In this document: piece by piece, positions 19,994 to 30,483 of the stretch
How the letters are laid out: the number at the start of each line of letters is the position of its first letter
Position numbering within the stretch: the first letter of the stretch is position 1
Assembly (NCBI RefSeq): GCF_000264995.1
Contig: NW_006767449.1
Span: 57,805-121,804 of the forward strand
From: Punctularia strigosozonata HHB-11173 SS5
Taxonomy: Eukaryota > Basidiomycota > Agaricomycetes > Corticiales > Punctulariaceae
Length of the DNA: 64,000 nucleotides
Direction of reading: 5' to 3'
The notes under the pieces: model-generated
Seen by the model: the letters and a program-made list of their open reading frames with translations, nothing else
What the model was told of the DNA's origin: nothing
Database searches by the model: none
Translations under genes and position numbers: made by a program

Positions 19994-21562
19994 TTACGCG
20001 AAGGTGAAGAGCTGGTTACCGGTCGCGGCATCGGGGCTGGCCGCCGCGGCGTCGAGCACGCCGTTGTTGACGGCCAGGATCGTCTGGTTGTTGCCGTTCT
20101 GGGGCGCGAGCGCGACGTTTTGCGTCTGGCCGTTGAACGCGAACAGCTGCGAGTCGGTGACGGCTCCTCCGCCGTCCGCGCGGCCACCGCAGGAGAAGAG
20201 GATGACCTGGTCGCCGGCGGCGCGGCGCGGGTCGAAGTTCATGCAGCCCTGGGTCTAATACAACAACCGTCAGCAAAGCCCAAAAAATAAAAAAAATAAA
20301 AAGGTGGGGGAAGGGGGAGAGAGGGAGAGGGAGAGGGGACGTACGAGGGTGCTGACGAGGAGCGCGAACCCGGGCTGGTCGTTATGCACGCCGGCGGTGA
20401 TCACGTCCCACTTCTCGTTGTCGCTGCCGTCGCACGCCTTGGCCTGGACCGGGATCAGGTTCTCGCGGAAGTCGCCCGCGGTCGGGTCGACGAAGAGGCA
20501 GTCGCCGTCGCCCGTCTTGATGCTCACGCCCGACAGCGCGCGCGTCGCCGTGTCGTCGCGCGGGTTGGCCTCGGCCGCCGCGGACGGGTTGAGCACGACG
20601 CCGGCGCGGGAGACCGAGGTGACGTCCGTCGCGGTCGCGGTCGCGGCCGTGGTGGACGGCGCGGGGGTGACGGTCGCGGCGTCGGCGGAGGAGGAGGTCG
20701 CGGCGGCCGCGGCGGAGGAGGAGGAGGTCGCGGCGTCCGTCGAGGCAGCAGCAGCCGCGTCACCACCGAAGGTGAAGAGCTGAGTGAACGGAATAAGATC
20801 GTTGAGCACATGGGACCGGAAAACACGGAACGATTTTTTCGTGACCGTACCTCGTTGCCGCTCGCGCTGTCGGGCGAGCCGGAGGCCTGGTCGAGCAGAC
20901 CGTTGGTGACGGTCAACAGCGTCTGGTTGTTCCCGTTCTGGGGCACGAGCGGGAGCGGGCCCGAGCCGCCGCTGAACGCGAACAGCTGCGAGTTGGTGAC
21001 GGCTCCGCCACCGTCGGCGCGGCCACCGCACGAGAAGAGGAGGACCTGGTTGCCCGCCGCGCGGCGAGGATCGAAGTTGAGGCAGGCTTGCGTCTAGCGG
21101 TTCGCAGTGTCAGCAAAAAGCGGGAGGGAGGGAAAAAAAAAACGGAGCGAGGATGTCCCTTACCAAAGAGCTGACGATGAGGGCCTGGCCGGGCTGGTCG
21201 TTGTGGGCACCGGCGGTGATCACGTCCCATTGCTGGCCGGCGGAGCCATCGCAAGCGCCGACTTGGACGGGAGTGAGGTTGTTGCGGAAGTCACCCGAGC
21301 CGCTCACGACGAACAAGCACTGTCCGTCGGAGGTCTATTCAAACGAACGTGCGCGCGTCAGTAACGATAACGCGTCTTCGACGCCGGAAGGACGCGAAAG
21401 ACGTGCCTTGATCGCGGTGTTCGAGAACGCGCGCGTGGCGGTGTCGTCCCGCACTTGCGCCTCGGCGGTGGCAGCCGGGTCGAGCGTCACCAGACGCGGG
21501 TTGAGGGGGGCGGCGCGGGAGAGGCCGAGGAAGAGGAGGGCTGAGACAGTCGAGAGAATCAT
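19994..21562 (-). CDS. Secreted protein with two tandem beta-trefoil (ricin B lectin-like) modules
   Basis: The start MILSTVSALLFLGLSRAAP is a clear signal peptide. Two homologous modules follow. Module 1 has DDTATRAFSNTAIK, CLFVVSGSGDFRNNLTPVQV, ACDGSAGQQWDVITAG, TQACLNFDPRRAAGNQV and ends SASGNELFTF. Module 2 has DDTATRALSGVSIK, CLFVDPTAGDFRENLIPVQA, ACDGSDNEKWDVITAG, TQGCMNFDPRRAAGDQV and ends ATGNQLFTFA. An Ala/Ser/Thr-rich linker (about 20640-20760) joins them. Repeated C-L-F-V, C-D-G...W-D and C-x-N-F-D-P motifs fit ricin-type trefoil folds. An intron sits at the same place in both modules (before TQxC). The first intron appears to use a GC donor (AAG then GCACGT). Likely an extracellular carbohydrate-binding or cell-wall protein; the substrate is unknown. 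Confidence 0.78.
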
Positions 21563-22813
21563 GATGGATACGAGCGAGTGTGGTGAACAGGGGCGAGTCG
21601 AACTGTGTCAGCAAAGTAAAGGGAACAAAGAAACTCCTCTTCTAGAGGCCGCGCGCTGAAAGGGCAAGGAAGAAGGAAGGAAAGAGCAGATCGGAGCAGG
21701 AGAGAAAGAGCAAGAGGATGGGTCCGTAAACGCCCCTTGGCGCATGTCTTATACGCAACGCGGTCGTCGGCAATTGCCTAAGCTGGTTCGCGGTTGGTCG
21801 TGCATCTCCGTGGGTAAGATGGCTACTACGGCTGGCCACGGAACAAAAGCTGATGTTGATTTGGTGTTTGTTGATTCCATCTAAACAGCGATGGCCTGAC
21901 AAGTTCGTCGTCAAGCGAAGGAGAAGGTGCGGCCCCGATCCCAGGCCGTGGCCCTCGGGCTCTTTGGCCGTCTCCTGACTTTTGTGGTCCCAGTTTGGTC
22001 CTGGCATTGCCCCTGGACTGGGCAATGCTTCTCAGACTCAGAGGCAGACAGGTCGCCCGTCGCCGAAAGCGAACGTGAACGGACGGTTCCATATCATCAA
22101 CCGGGCGAAATGCACGCAAGTCTCATGGCCTCACTTAGCGCGGATCATCAGCGACAGTGCCAGGTGGTGACCGAGGTGCAAAAAGCGTTCGCGACGTCCT
22201 GAGGCTGCGGATCTGGGTGGTCGATGGCGGTGCGAGAGGTTGCTAAGCAACCGAGCGCGAGAATCTCATCCGCAACCGCGGTATGTGCGCTCGCTGCTAA
22301 GTTACTTCGACGTCACGACTCACAAACCCCCAGCTAACACGGAAACCGTCCAGCCATGATCCCTACCGGAATACTGTCGCACCACTTTACACAAGTGCAT
22401 TCGGTATGCAACGGCTTGCGCATCCGCTAGTCGCGAAGGGTCTACATCTCTATCCTCATCAGGTCTTTGTTCGGAAGGCTGACTGCGCTATGATTATGGT
22501 CAGGAATCTCATGCATTTTTGAGACCGCGAACGGATTCTCGATTACGAGAGAGGGGACGACGAGCGTCATCATTTTCATCATCCGGGCATCAAACCGACC
22601 TTCGGGCCTTGATAAAACCGACGACATCCAATAACTTTGATTGCCTGGTACGAAGCTGCATCCTGACGAATGCCCGCGGCGACATGCCGGCACATGGCCT
22701 TCGTCGGCGGTCATGCTTTCAGCGATCATCTCTGTGATGGAATGGGGTTACCATTGCTATTCTCGAGATCAATCCGGGTTACGACGGGGAAAGAACACGT
22801 TTTCGTTCTTCGT
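21563..22813. other. Intergenic between lectin-like and CHAT genes
   Basis: No coding region is supported; ORFs here are short and lack motifs. The promoter of the lectin-like gene should lie in the first few hundred bases. Confidence 0.45.
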
Positions 22814-25800
22814 TCACATCCCAATGTGAATATAGGACGCCCACCGACTCGGCTCTGGATATACCCTTCGAAGCTCTTGCACGGCAGCATCGAGTGCGTA
22901 CGGAACGTCGTCCGGATCTAGGTATCCTCGCTCATCGTTGAACAAGTCTGCGTAGACCTTCCGAGCAATCATGGGACCGTCGATATCTTCCATTGACCTT
23001 GGAAATAGTTCTTATCCTGCGGCGCAGCGCAGACAACATAGGAGGCACTCACCACAGCGTGGCAATGACGCTCTTGAAGCCAGCAAACAGCATAGTGGCA
23101 GCAAGATGGATCGTTTGGTCAGGTTGGTCCTGGAAGATGGACGCATGATTCAAATCCCAAGTACTGCGCGCGAGAAATCGCGTACGGACCTTGTCGCCCT
23201 TGGCGGTCTCGCAGGCGCTCAGAAACGCGAGAAAAGCACGAGGAAGAGGCGTAGGCATCAGTCTCTCGATGGTCACCAGCTCGTCGCGCATGACGAATCC
23301 GCTCTTGAGCGGATTCTCGGGGTCTTGCAGCCCATGACACGCAAGGTGCAGGATAGTCGCACCCGGGAGTTTATCGAGCAACGTCCGGGCTCGCAAGCCG
23401 TTGCTTTCGTCGATCATCGCGTTCTCGTTGGGGGGTAGTGGAATGATCGCGCTCGACGGCATGATCTCTGCTACCGCACGAATCTCTTCCGGCGTGGAAA
23501 TCAAATCGCGCCATCTTTCGGCGTATGGACGAGGAACCGCGGCAAGAAGGGTCTTGATATCCGCCTTTGACACCGGCTCGAAGTTGTTCCTAGCGTTGAT
23601 TAAGGATCCTAATGTAGGAATGTAGGAAGAGACCACATAATCGGAGCACGATTCTTCGCGTGTGCCTGCAGCATGGATGGGGAGATGGACTGTACTACCA
23701 GTGGGGCACCACCATACACGGGGTCGAAGACGGCCTGAGGATTGCTGGAAGAATATGTATCATGTCATCGCTGGACGACGTATGAGATGAGCACGAGACG
23801 GCTCACCTTCAGGCCCAATGCAAGTAAAACGGGTTTGGTAACCTTCGCCCACAACCCTTCGAGGATCTCCCGAGCAGCGTTGGCTCGTACAGATGACTTG
23901 GATACTATCGGAACCTTCGCCAAATGTAAGCGCTCTCGGACCGCCGACCGTGCTTGGGATACTGCCGATCCCCACGTACTGCTCGCATCGAGCACCCAAG
24001 CGTCGGTGAGCTCGGGTAACGACACACTGAGCGGCGCCCGAGACGTCCTGATAATGATGGCATACCCTGCACCCGCGCTGGACACCAACATCACCAGAGG
24101 GCCTTTATCTGCCGCTTTTGCGAGTAACGAATACTCGTCGTGTAGCATAAACCGATCTAGTCCCGGAAGAACGCGAACCTGATCTATCAGCGAGGCGAAC
24201 GTATCGCTCTGCTTCCTTCGAAGGACCATGGCCCGTTCAACGACCTTCCGGTCCGCCGAGCCATAGGAGATGTCGGTATCGCGCTCGAGCTGCTGTGCGA
24301 GCAACAGCAGTTGATCGCGGTAGCGCTCGGGAACGGTATCGAATTCGGAGCGTAGACGGAGTGCATGTGTCCAGAATATGGCGCGCCCTTGCTCGAGGAT
24401 TTCCACGGCGCGTTCGGTTTGATGCACGTGCAGAGCGTGAGAGGAGCCAGTCGTAGCGACGCTCTGACCAACAGCAAGAGCACTCAGCCGGGATGATAGA
24501 TCAACGCCGAAATAAGCAATGCGGGGCAACAGGGCGACCAGGCTAGCGTAGATATCGACAAGTTGCTCCCTGACCACCGCATCACCCGCGGTGTTAACCA
24601 CATGTCGAGCCTCGACGATTTGGAGAAGACGGACGGCGCCCTGAATGCGCGAGCGTACATCTCTGTGCTCGTCGGCAAGGGCTTCAGCGAGGTGCTGCAA
24701 GGCGATAGTGATGTCCCGGAAAGGAGTTCCGGGTTCAAGATATAACCGTGCTGCTTCCAGGAAGCATTCGTGGCGATCTACCCGCCCTAGGACCGTTCTG
24801 TCGAGCAGATCCCGCTGAATCGCCAATGCTGCGTTCGCGTCCTCTGTATTCCTGTACGCGCGATATCTTGCCATGTGAGCCTTGCATGTAACCTGGCGGT
24901 ACTCCACGCCAGAGTACGATCCCAGGAATGATCCATCTGTATATTGCTGGAGTAGCTGCATGGATGTCTCCAAGTCGGCCAACGAAGACATCCGTTCGAA
25001 TCGCAGGATCAGAGCTGTGGCGAGGCGAGAAACGAAACGCTGAATAAAGCGATGACCGCTGGGGATCAGCTCCATTACCCTCGTGAGGAAATCAATTGCC
25101 TCGTCCAAATCAGAGACTTGGCTGAGTGCTTCAGCGCTGGTGCATAGCGCAGCCGCGAAGGATAAGTACTGGTCGTAATGTTGAGGGTTTGCTACTGACG
25201 TTGACTGGGAAACAACGCGGTAGGGATGTATGGCCTCCGTAAGATCATCTAGACGCTTATATTCCTTGTATCGAAGGTATAGGTCTGCGGCACGATTGCC
25301 TGTTGTCATCCACCCGTGGGGGTTGGTGTCCGTTCTGCTCTCGAGCGCATGTCTGCGTAACTCGATAGCTTCTTCGAGATCAGCCGGGTCCCCACTCCAC
25401 AGGTAACGCAAGCGCAAGGCATTGGCGAGGTTCTCCGCTTCAATCCAGCCCGAATGTTGCCCTAGCACATTGATTCGGTGGGCTTCACGGCGCAGCAAGA
25501 CAAGTTCGTCGAGATCCGCGGCGACGGTCGACGCGACGAACACCCGCTCCGTGAGATTGGTCGCGATCGCCTCTATGGCGTATCCTCGGCTGGAGCTTCC
25601 GGGCATACTTTTGGAGAGTGCTTGCTTGGCCACATTTAGGGCTTCTTCCAGGTCTCCAAGTTCACCTTTGATGCGGTACCGACAGTGCAATCCCTGGCTG
25701 AGCCTGAAAAGAACTGTTTCCCGTTCGATATGCGAGGAAGGACAGAGGTTTACGGCTTCTCTAAGCAGCGGTACCGCTTCTTCTAGATCATTAGAATCGC

Positions 25801-26592
25801 CGGCGACCATATGGCGTACCCACAGATGCTGGCCGAGAATGCTAAGATGATGATGACGTTCGTCGGCACAGACCAACGCGGCATCTGTCGCTGCATCCCG
25901 CTGAAGGCGGAGAGCTTCGTCAAGATACTCAGACGAGCTTGTGACCTGGAAGCGTCGATGCAGGACCATGCCGAGATTCCTGAGGCACGCCGGTCGTAAG
26001 GGATGGTCAACGCTAAGCAACGAGAGCGCCTCGCGTTCCAGTCTTTCGGCGATGTCTCGCTCTTCAGCGCTGCCGTGGTACTCGGCGTGAAGCTCGAGCA
26101 CATCGCCATAAATGACCAACACCAGTGGGCAAGTCACTGCGGCACTTGCGCTATTTCCCAATACTTCGCGCGCGAAGTCCAAGGCACGCTCGAGATCTTG
26201 TTGATCCCTGAGATAGCGATAACGTGCGCAAAACGCACGAGAGAGCTGTATGAGCACATGGCGTCGTTTCAAGTCTGCAGGTTGCTGGGCCGCCGGTGAG
26301 AACGTAACTTAGTTACGCAGTATAAGTTTATGCATACATCTTCAGTGGAATGCTCCAGGAGCGCGTGCGATGCTTCCACGGAGGCTGAGAATGTTCCCGG
26401 ATCACTGGTTTGGCAAAATCGATCGAAGAGTTCCGCGGGATTCTTGTTGAAATTCGCGTGCGATAGATCGAAGGCTGCTACCCCGTGCCTGTCGTCATCA
26501 TGTCGAGAGTGGATACGACGGAGACAGCTCACAGGTAGCACATTCACACAGAGCGCCAGAGGGCGACGAAGGTCGACTACGCTCAGGACCAT
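22814..26592 (-). CDS. TPR-repeat protein with C-terminal CHAT (caspase-like) domain
   Basis: The product is about 1,150 residues. The 5' end is inferred: ATG at 26592, then an exon ending STED joined across a 54 nt intron to QPADLKRRHVLIQLSRAF. A large exon (to about 23820) encodes degenerate TPR units of about 40 residues with repeated DLEEAI or DLEEAL motifs (for example DLEEAVPLLREAV, DLEEALNVAKQAL, DLEEAIELRRHAL). The C-terminal part is a CHAT domain: WWCPTG, LPIHAAG, DYVVSSYIPTL, LHLACHG (catalytic His), FLSACETA (catalytic Cys), TMLFAGFKSVIATLW and a final RWASYIHIGM. Two further introns split it, one after AKGDK and one after ATLW. CHAT domains are clan CD cysteine peptidases related to caspases and separase. 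In Agaricomycetes TPR-CHAT proteins form large families, with roles in self/non-self or cell death only suggested. His and Cys are both kept, so it may be active. Confidence 0.85.
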
Positions 26593-27155
26593 GCGCTATT
26601 GGTGAACCTGAGTCGTTGCAAGTTCAAACGCGAACTATGATCAATCATGATGATTTCACGTAGATATGTGAACTTGCCGTTGGGCCAAGCCTTCACGAGG
26701 GCACTAATGCTATTGCCCATATCCTGGACGCTTAACAGGAACGAAGACTACAGCGTCGGGAGGACCACCGTGAATGAAGTGGCCAGGGGGTGAGGCGTTC
26801 GCAATCTCGGGCGGTGAGCGTTTTGTACGCTTGTGAGCGTAGCGCATCTATTCCGAGCAATCGAAGCCCCAATGCTGGTATCTCGGGGCCTATCGTAGCT
26901 TTCTATAGATTTGGGGCAGCAGAAGGCAGCAGAATGAACTGAATCGCCCGAAATAACACGGTCTGAGGCTATTGTGGGGAGATAGGCCGCCGTTGTACTT
27001 CCGAAATGGATGAGGGTGAGGTAAGTCATGAGAGCTTTCATTGGCTGCATGTTCTCGGATAAGCACTTATATGTGATATTCCTGTCCCTAACAGTGACGG
27101 CGAGAATCTCAGTTGATTGATATGCAGATGCAAATGGGGAGCCACCCTCACTATA
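26593..27155. other. Intergenic between CHAT and F-box genes
   Basis: No coding region is recognised. The CHAT gene promoter should lie at the left end. Confidence 0.4.
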
Positions 27156-28332
27156 TCAACCAAGACTTGCTTTGGTCCAAGTATTTCCCTCTATAAGGAA
27201 CCACGCTTTGCCATGCGGGAGCATGATCGACTTTAGGGTGGGACACGACCCGTGCCATGCCTTCGCAGTCTTCTCCTGTGCTTCCTCGTCCATCTTCAGG
27301 TTGGCCGTCATCAACGCCAGCTCCCGGAGCGCCGTGAACTTCTTCAACGGTTCCCTCATATCGAGGAGAGTGTCCTGCACGTGACCCGATGAGCGAACGA
27401 CGACGAGCGGGCAGGTAGAGGGCGCTACGTACGACGGAGCCCTGCGGCTGCAGGAACACCATATTGAGCATCACAAGCGAGGTCATGCGCTCCGATACTT
27501 GCCGTACAACGTCGTTGGGCGACATTTTCTCCAGCACCATGAGCGTCAACCTCTCCGCCGGCATGGCGGAGCGCGCGATGGCATTCAAAAAGGGCTCGAG
27601 GGCGGCCACCGATATGACTAGGAAGAAATCTTGAACCGGCCGCCCGGAGATGATATGCTGGAGCAATATGGGCCCGGTGTGAACTGAGCGCAAGCTGCGT
27701 AGGCGGGGTAGCGCGCTACACGGCAGTAGGAAATCGGCATGCGGTGGTGCGGGCGGGCCACGGAGGACCAGCTCCTCGATATGGGGCTGGCTTGCGAGGA
27801 AGGACGCGAGCTGCTCGTCGGGGAAAAGCGTGACGGATAGGTGACGGAGGGAGAAGGCGTGGGAGGCGGCGCAGAGGGTAGCCATGAGAAAGGGGTCGTG
27901 GTGGGGGTGGGCGTGCCTACATTCGACGGTGAGACGCCGGAGTCGAGGGAGGCGCAGAAGCACGCGACGCAGCAGATCGTTCAGACCGCGCAGCGGTCGC
28001 GATATCGGGGCGATGTCGATGTTCAAGTCGCGGACGTGTTGGACGAGGGAGTCCTTCCTGAGCAGGACTCGAAGGCACTTGATGAGCCTGACGGGGCCCA
28101 GATCCGGTATGCGACGGTATAGTATCCGTGAAGCAATCGTGTAGAACACCGAGCATACCCGCAAGAGCGGAAGGAGGGCGTTGAGCATAGCTTGATCTTG
28201 TTTCTCGCAGTCTTGAACATGCGCGACATCATTGGCTAAGCATACACACACGTTCTCTAAGAGTTCGGGCGGGAGCTCCAAGAGCTGTAATGGATTCGTT
28301 CGGGCAATCGGAGTGGACGTAGGACAGGTCAT
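27156..28332 (-). CDS. F-box protein, likely SCF ubiquitin ligase adaptor
   Basis: Two exons: 27433-28332 and 27156-27374, joined across a 58 nt GT-AG intron, giving 372 residues. The start MTCPTSTPIA is followed by an F-box-like LLELPPELLENVCVCL near residues 15-30 and CSVFYTIASRILYRRI near 55-70. Leucine-rich stretches follow (LRRLTVECRHAH, LRHLSVTLFP, IEELVLRGPP, LRSLRSVHTG), as is usual for substrate-recognition regions of fungal F-box proteins. The C-terminus reads through TALRELALMTANLKMD to TKASLG. The unspliced reading of exon 1 also stays open and would give a different, Arg/Gly-rich tail; the spliced one looks more like protein. Such genes are numerous in Agaricomycetes and the substrate cannot be guessed. 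Confidence 0.78.
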
Positions 28333-28592
28333 CGTGCTGCGATGAGTGAGCGTTCCGAAAGCAAGGTCAAATCTCGGAGACGCGGAAGCTATCTGTGAAA
28401 GTTTCACGTGCTTGGCGTCTCCACAGAGGGTCAGGGCTAAGTACCGCTCGTTTGACGGTGTCAATTATTGGATCGCGTCTAGCAGACACCTCAACAAAGA
28501 GGCAAGATGAAGAGAAAGAAAGCTTGATCGTCTCTAGGTATATTATATAAAAGATAAAATTCCACTGCGCCCTAACTAATCCATCGGACCGT

Positions 28593-29847
28593 TCATGCCT
28601 TCTTCTTGTCGTAGTTCTCAACCTCCGCCTCCGCAATCAATCCCTCTCGCTCAGCCTCTGCCGCAAGCTTCTCCTCCATCGCCTTCAACTCCTCCTGGCT
28701 GGCATTCTTCTTCTTCAACTCGGCCTTGGCAGCAGCAGTGCGCTTCTTGTAAGCACGGTACTTGTCGTCGGTGCCGAGGAGGTAGTCTAGCCAGCGGAAG
28801 GAGGTTGAGTAGTTGTTGACGAAGGCCATGTGGTGGAAGTCGTGGTGGTCGGCGCCGGACCAGAACGGCACGATGTGCTGGAGCGACCAGGGGAAGTCTG
28901 CAAGAGCGAAGTTAGCTTGCGTGCGATGAGGTGAACGGATGATCTAAACGAACCGTAACCGCTGTGCGCATCGATGGCCTGGAACAGACGAAGGGTGATC
29001 CAGATGTAGACGGTGAAGATGTGGAGGTTGCGGGTGAAGTAGCAGTAGAGCAGGGGTCCAGCAATCGTGCCCGTGCCAAGGATGAAGACCTCTGCGGGGT
29101 GCGCGTACTCGGCGGCAAGACCGAAAGGCGCCGAATACTTGTGGTGGATTTTGTGGATGTGCTTGTACAGAGCACCGGTATGAAGAGCTTGGTGAGCTAG
29201 AAACGAGGCAGGTAAGGAAGGCGCTCCTATATCGGCGGTGAATCGAAGAGCCTACCGAAGTAATGGAACATGTCCTCAAAGACAAAGAAGAACGCAATCT
29301 GGGGCGCCATGGTCTTCCACGAGGGGAAGGGAACCTGCCATGTGGTCATGCCGATAGATTCAGCCATGGGGTGGAAGAGCCAGATCTAAAGGAGTAAATG
29401 AACTATGAGCGACCGTGCGAAGGTGACTCTTCGCAAAGAGTGCTTACCGCCGGCAACTCAATGGTGAAGTGCGAGAACAGAACCTGCTTGGTGCACTCCC
29501 ATTGCTCGAGAGCCGTGGGGACCTTGTTGGGTTGCAGCTTCCATCTCCTGAAGTACGGAATGGCGTCGATGATGATCCACGGCACGCATCGACCGAAGTA
29601 CACAATCTGTGGCAGACAAGCAAAATCCGGTCACTATGTATACCCAATGTAACCCGCCCGGCGCGCGACTACGCACCTCATGCAGCAAGAAGCTCATAAG
29701 CCCCGTCGCAATGATGGGGTTCCCAATCCATATGTACCACGCGGCCCAGTTTTTCTCGAGCCAATTGAGCTTGCTGAAGTCCGTGTCGGCGTAGAGCAAC
29801 TCGGGTGAGTTGTATGCGGGGACCGTCGAGTTCATTGCGGTGGCCAT
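28593..29847 (-). CDS. ERG25: C-4 methylsterol oxidase (ergosterol pathway)
   Basis: An ER membrane di-iron enzyme that oxidises the C-4 methyl groups of sterol intermediates in ergosterol synthesis. The start is [20 protein letters not shown]. Several short introns split the gene. The exons give [21 protein letters not shown], then [50 protein letters not shown], and the histidine clusters [22 protein letters not shown] and [13 protein letters not shown], with [11 protein letters not shown] after them. The His-box pattern (HX3H, HX2HH, HX2HH) is that of the fatty acid hydroxylase superfamily. The charged Lys/Glu/Ala C-terminus ends [10 protein letters not shown]. Length and order match fungal ERG25. 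Confidence 0.93.
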
Positions 29848-30483
29848 GGCAGCGCTGCGAGTAGACGGACTAGATCAGCGTCCTGTCTTTAAACGCCAGC
29901 GGCAGTGGAGGAGTGGGTCGATGGAGGTCGGACGCAAGGAAGGCTCCCGAGAAACCGCACCACTTTTCGGCTTTTCTGAGCGTGGGAACGTGCGGTTACA
30001 CGGGCAGGTGACGGTCGAAGCACTCCAGGCTCCACTGGACTCGGGTCGCAATTCCAGCACTTGTCTGGCTCAAGCTCGAGACGAAAGTATTAGCAGGGCA
30101 ATAGCTGGAGTATTTACTACGTCTCCTGACACTGAATTCTATTATCGCCACTCGCCTAAGTGTGGCGCGAGCAAAGCCGATCGGTCCCGAGCGCGCGACT
30201 TGTCGTGGATCCTGAGTTCCACCGCAAACTGTTCAGATGCCCAGAGGATGGTCCGACGTCCTGAACGGCTAATCCGCTGCGCATTTGGAAGGGGAACCAT
30301 CGAATCTACGACGAATTTCGCGGGTTTTCAGATCGATTGTTCCGGTTCACGAGGATCGTCATTTAACGGGTTCGTCTATGTCCTTGCGTTACACTCACAT
30401 GAAATAGAGAATAGGTCGACGATATGCCGACACGGATACCGGATTATCTAAGGTCCCGAGATCAATTGTCCAATAGGTGACCA
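29848..30483. other. Intergenic between ERG25 and B3
   Basis: The ERG25 5' region lies here. A long plus-strand ORF (29810-30451) overlaps it, but its sequence has no recognisable domain and probably is chance. Confidence 0.45.

Noticed and set aside
20384-21097. Long Gly/Arg-rich plus-strand ORF across the lectin-like gene
   Set aside because: It is a shadow of the GC-rich minus-strand exons; the minus strand has the signal peptide, splice sites and repeated motifs.
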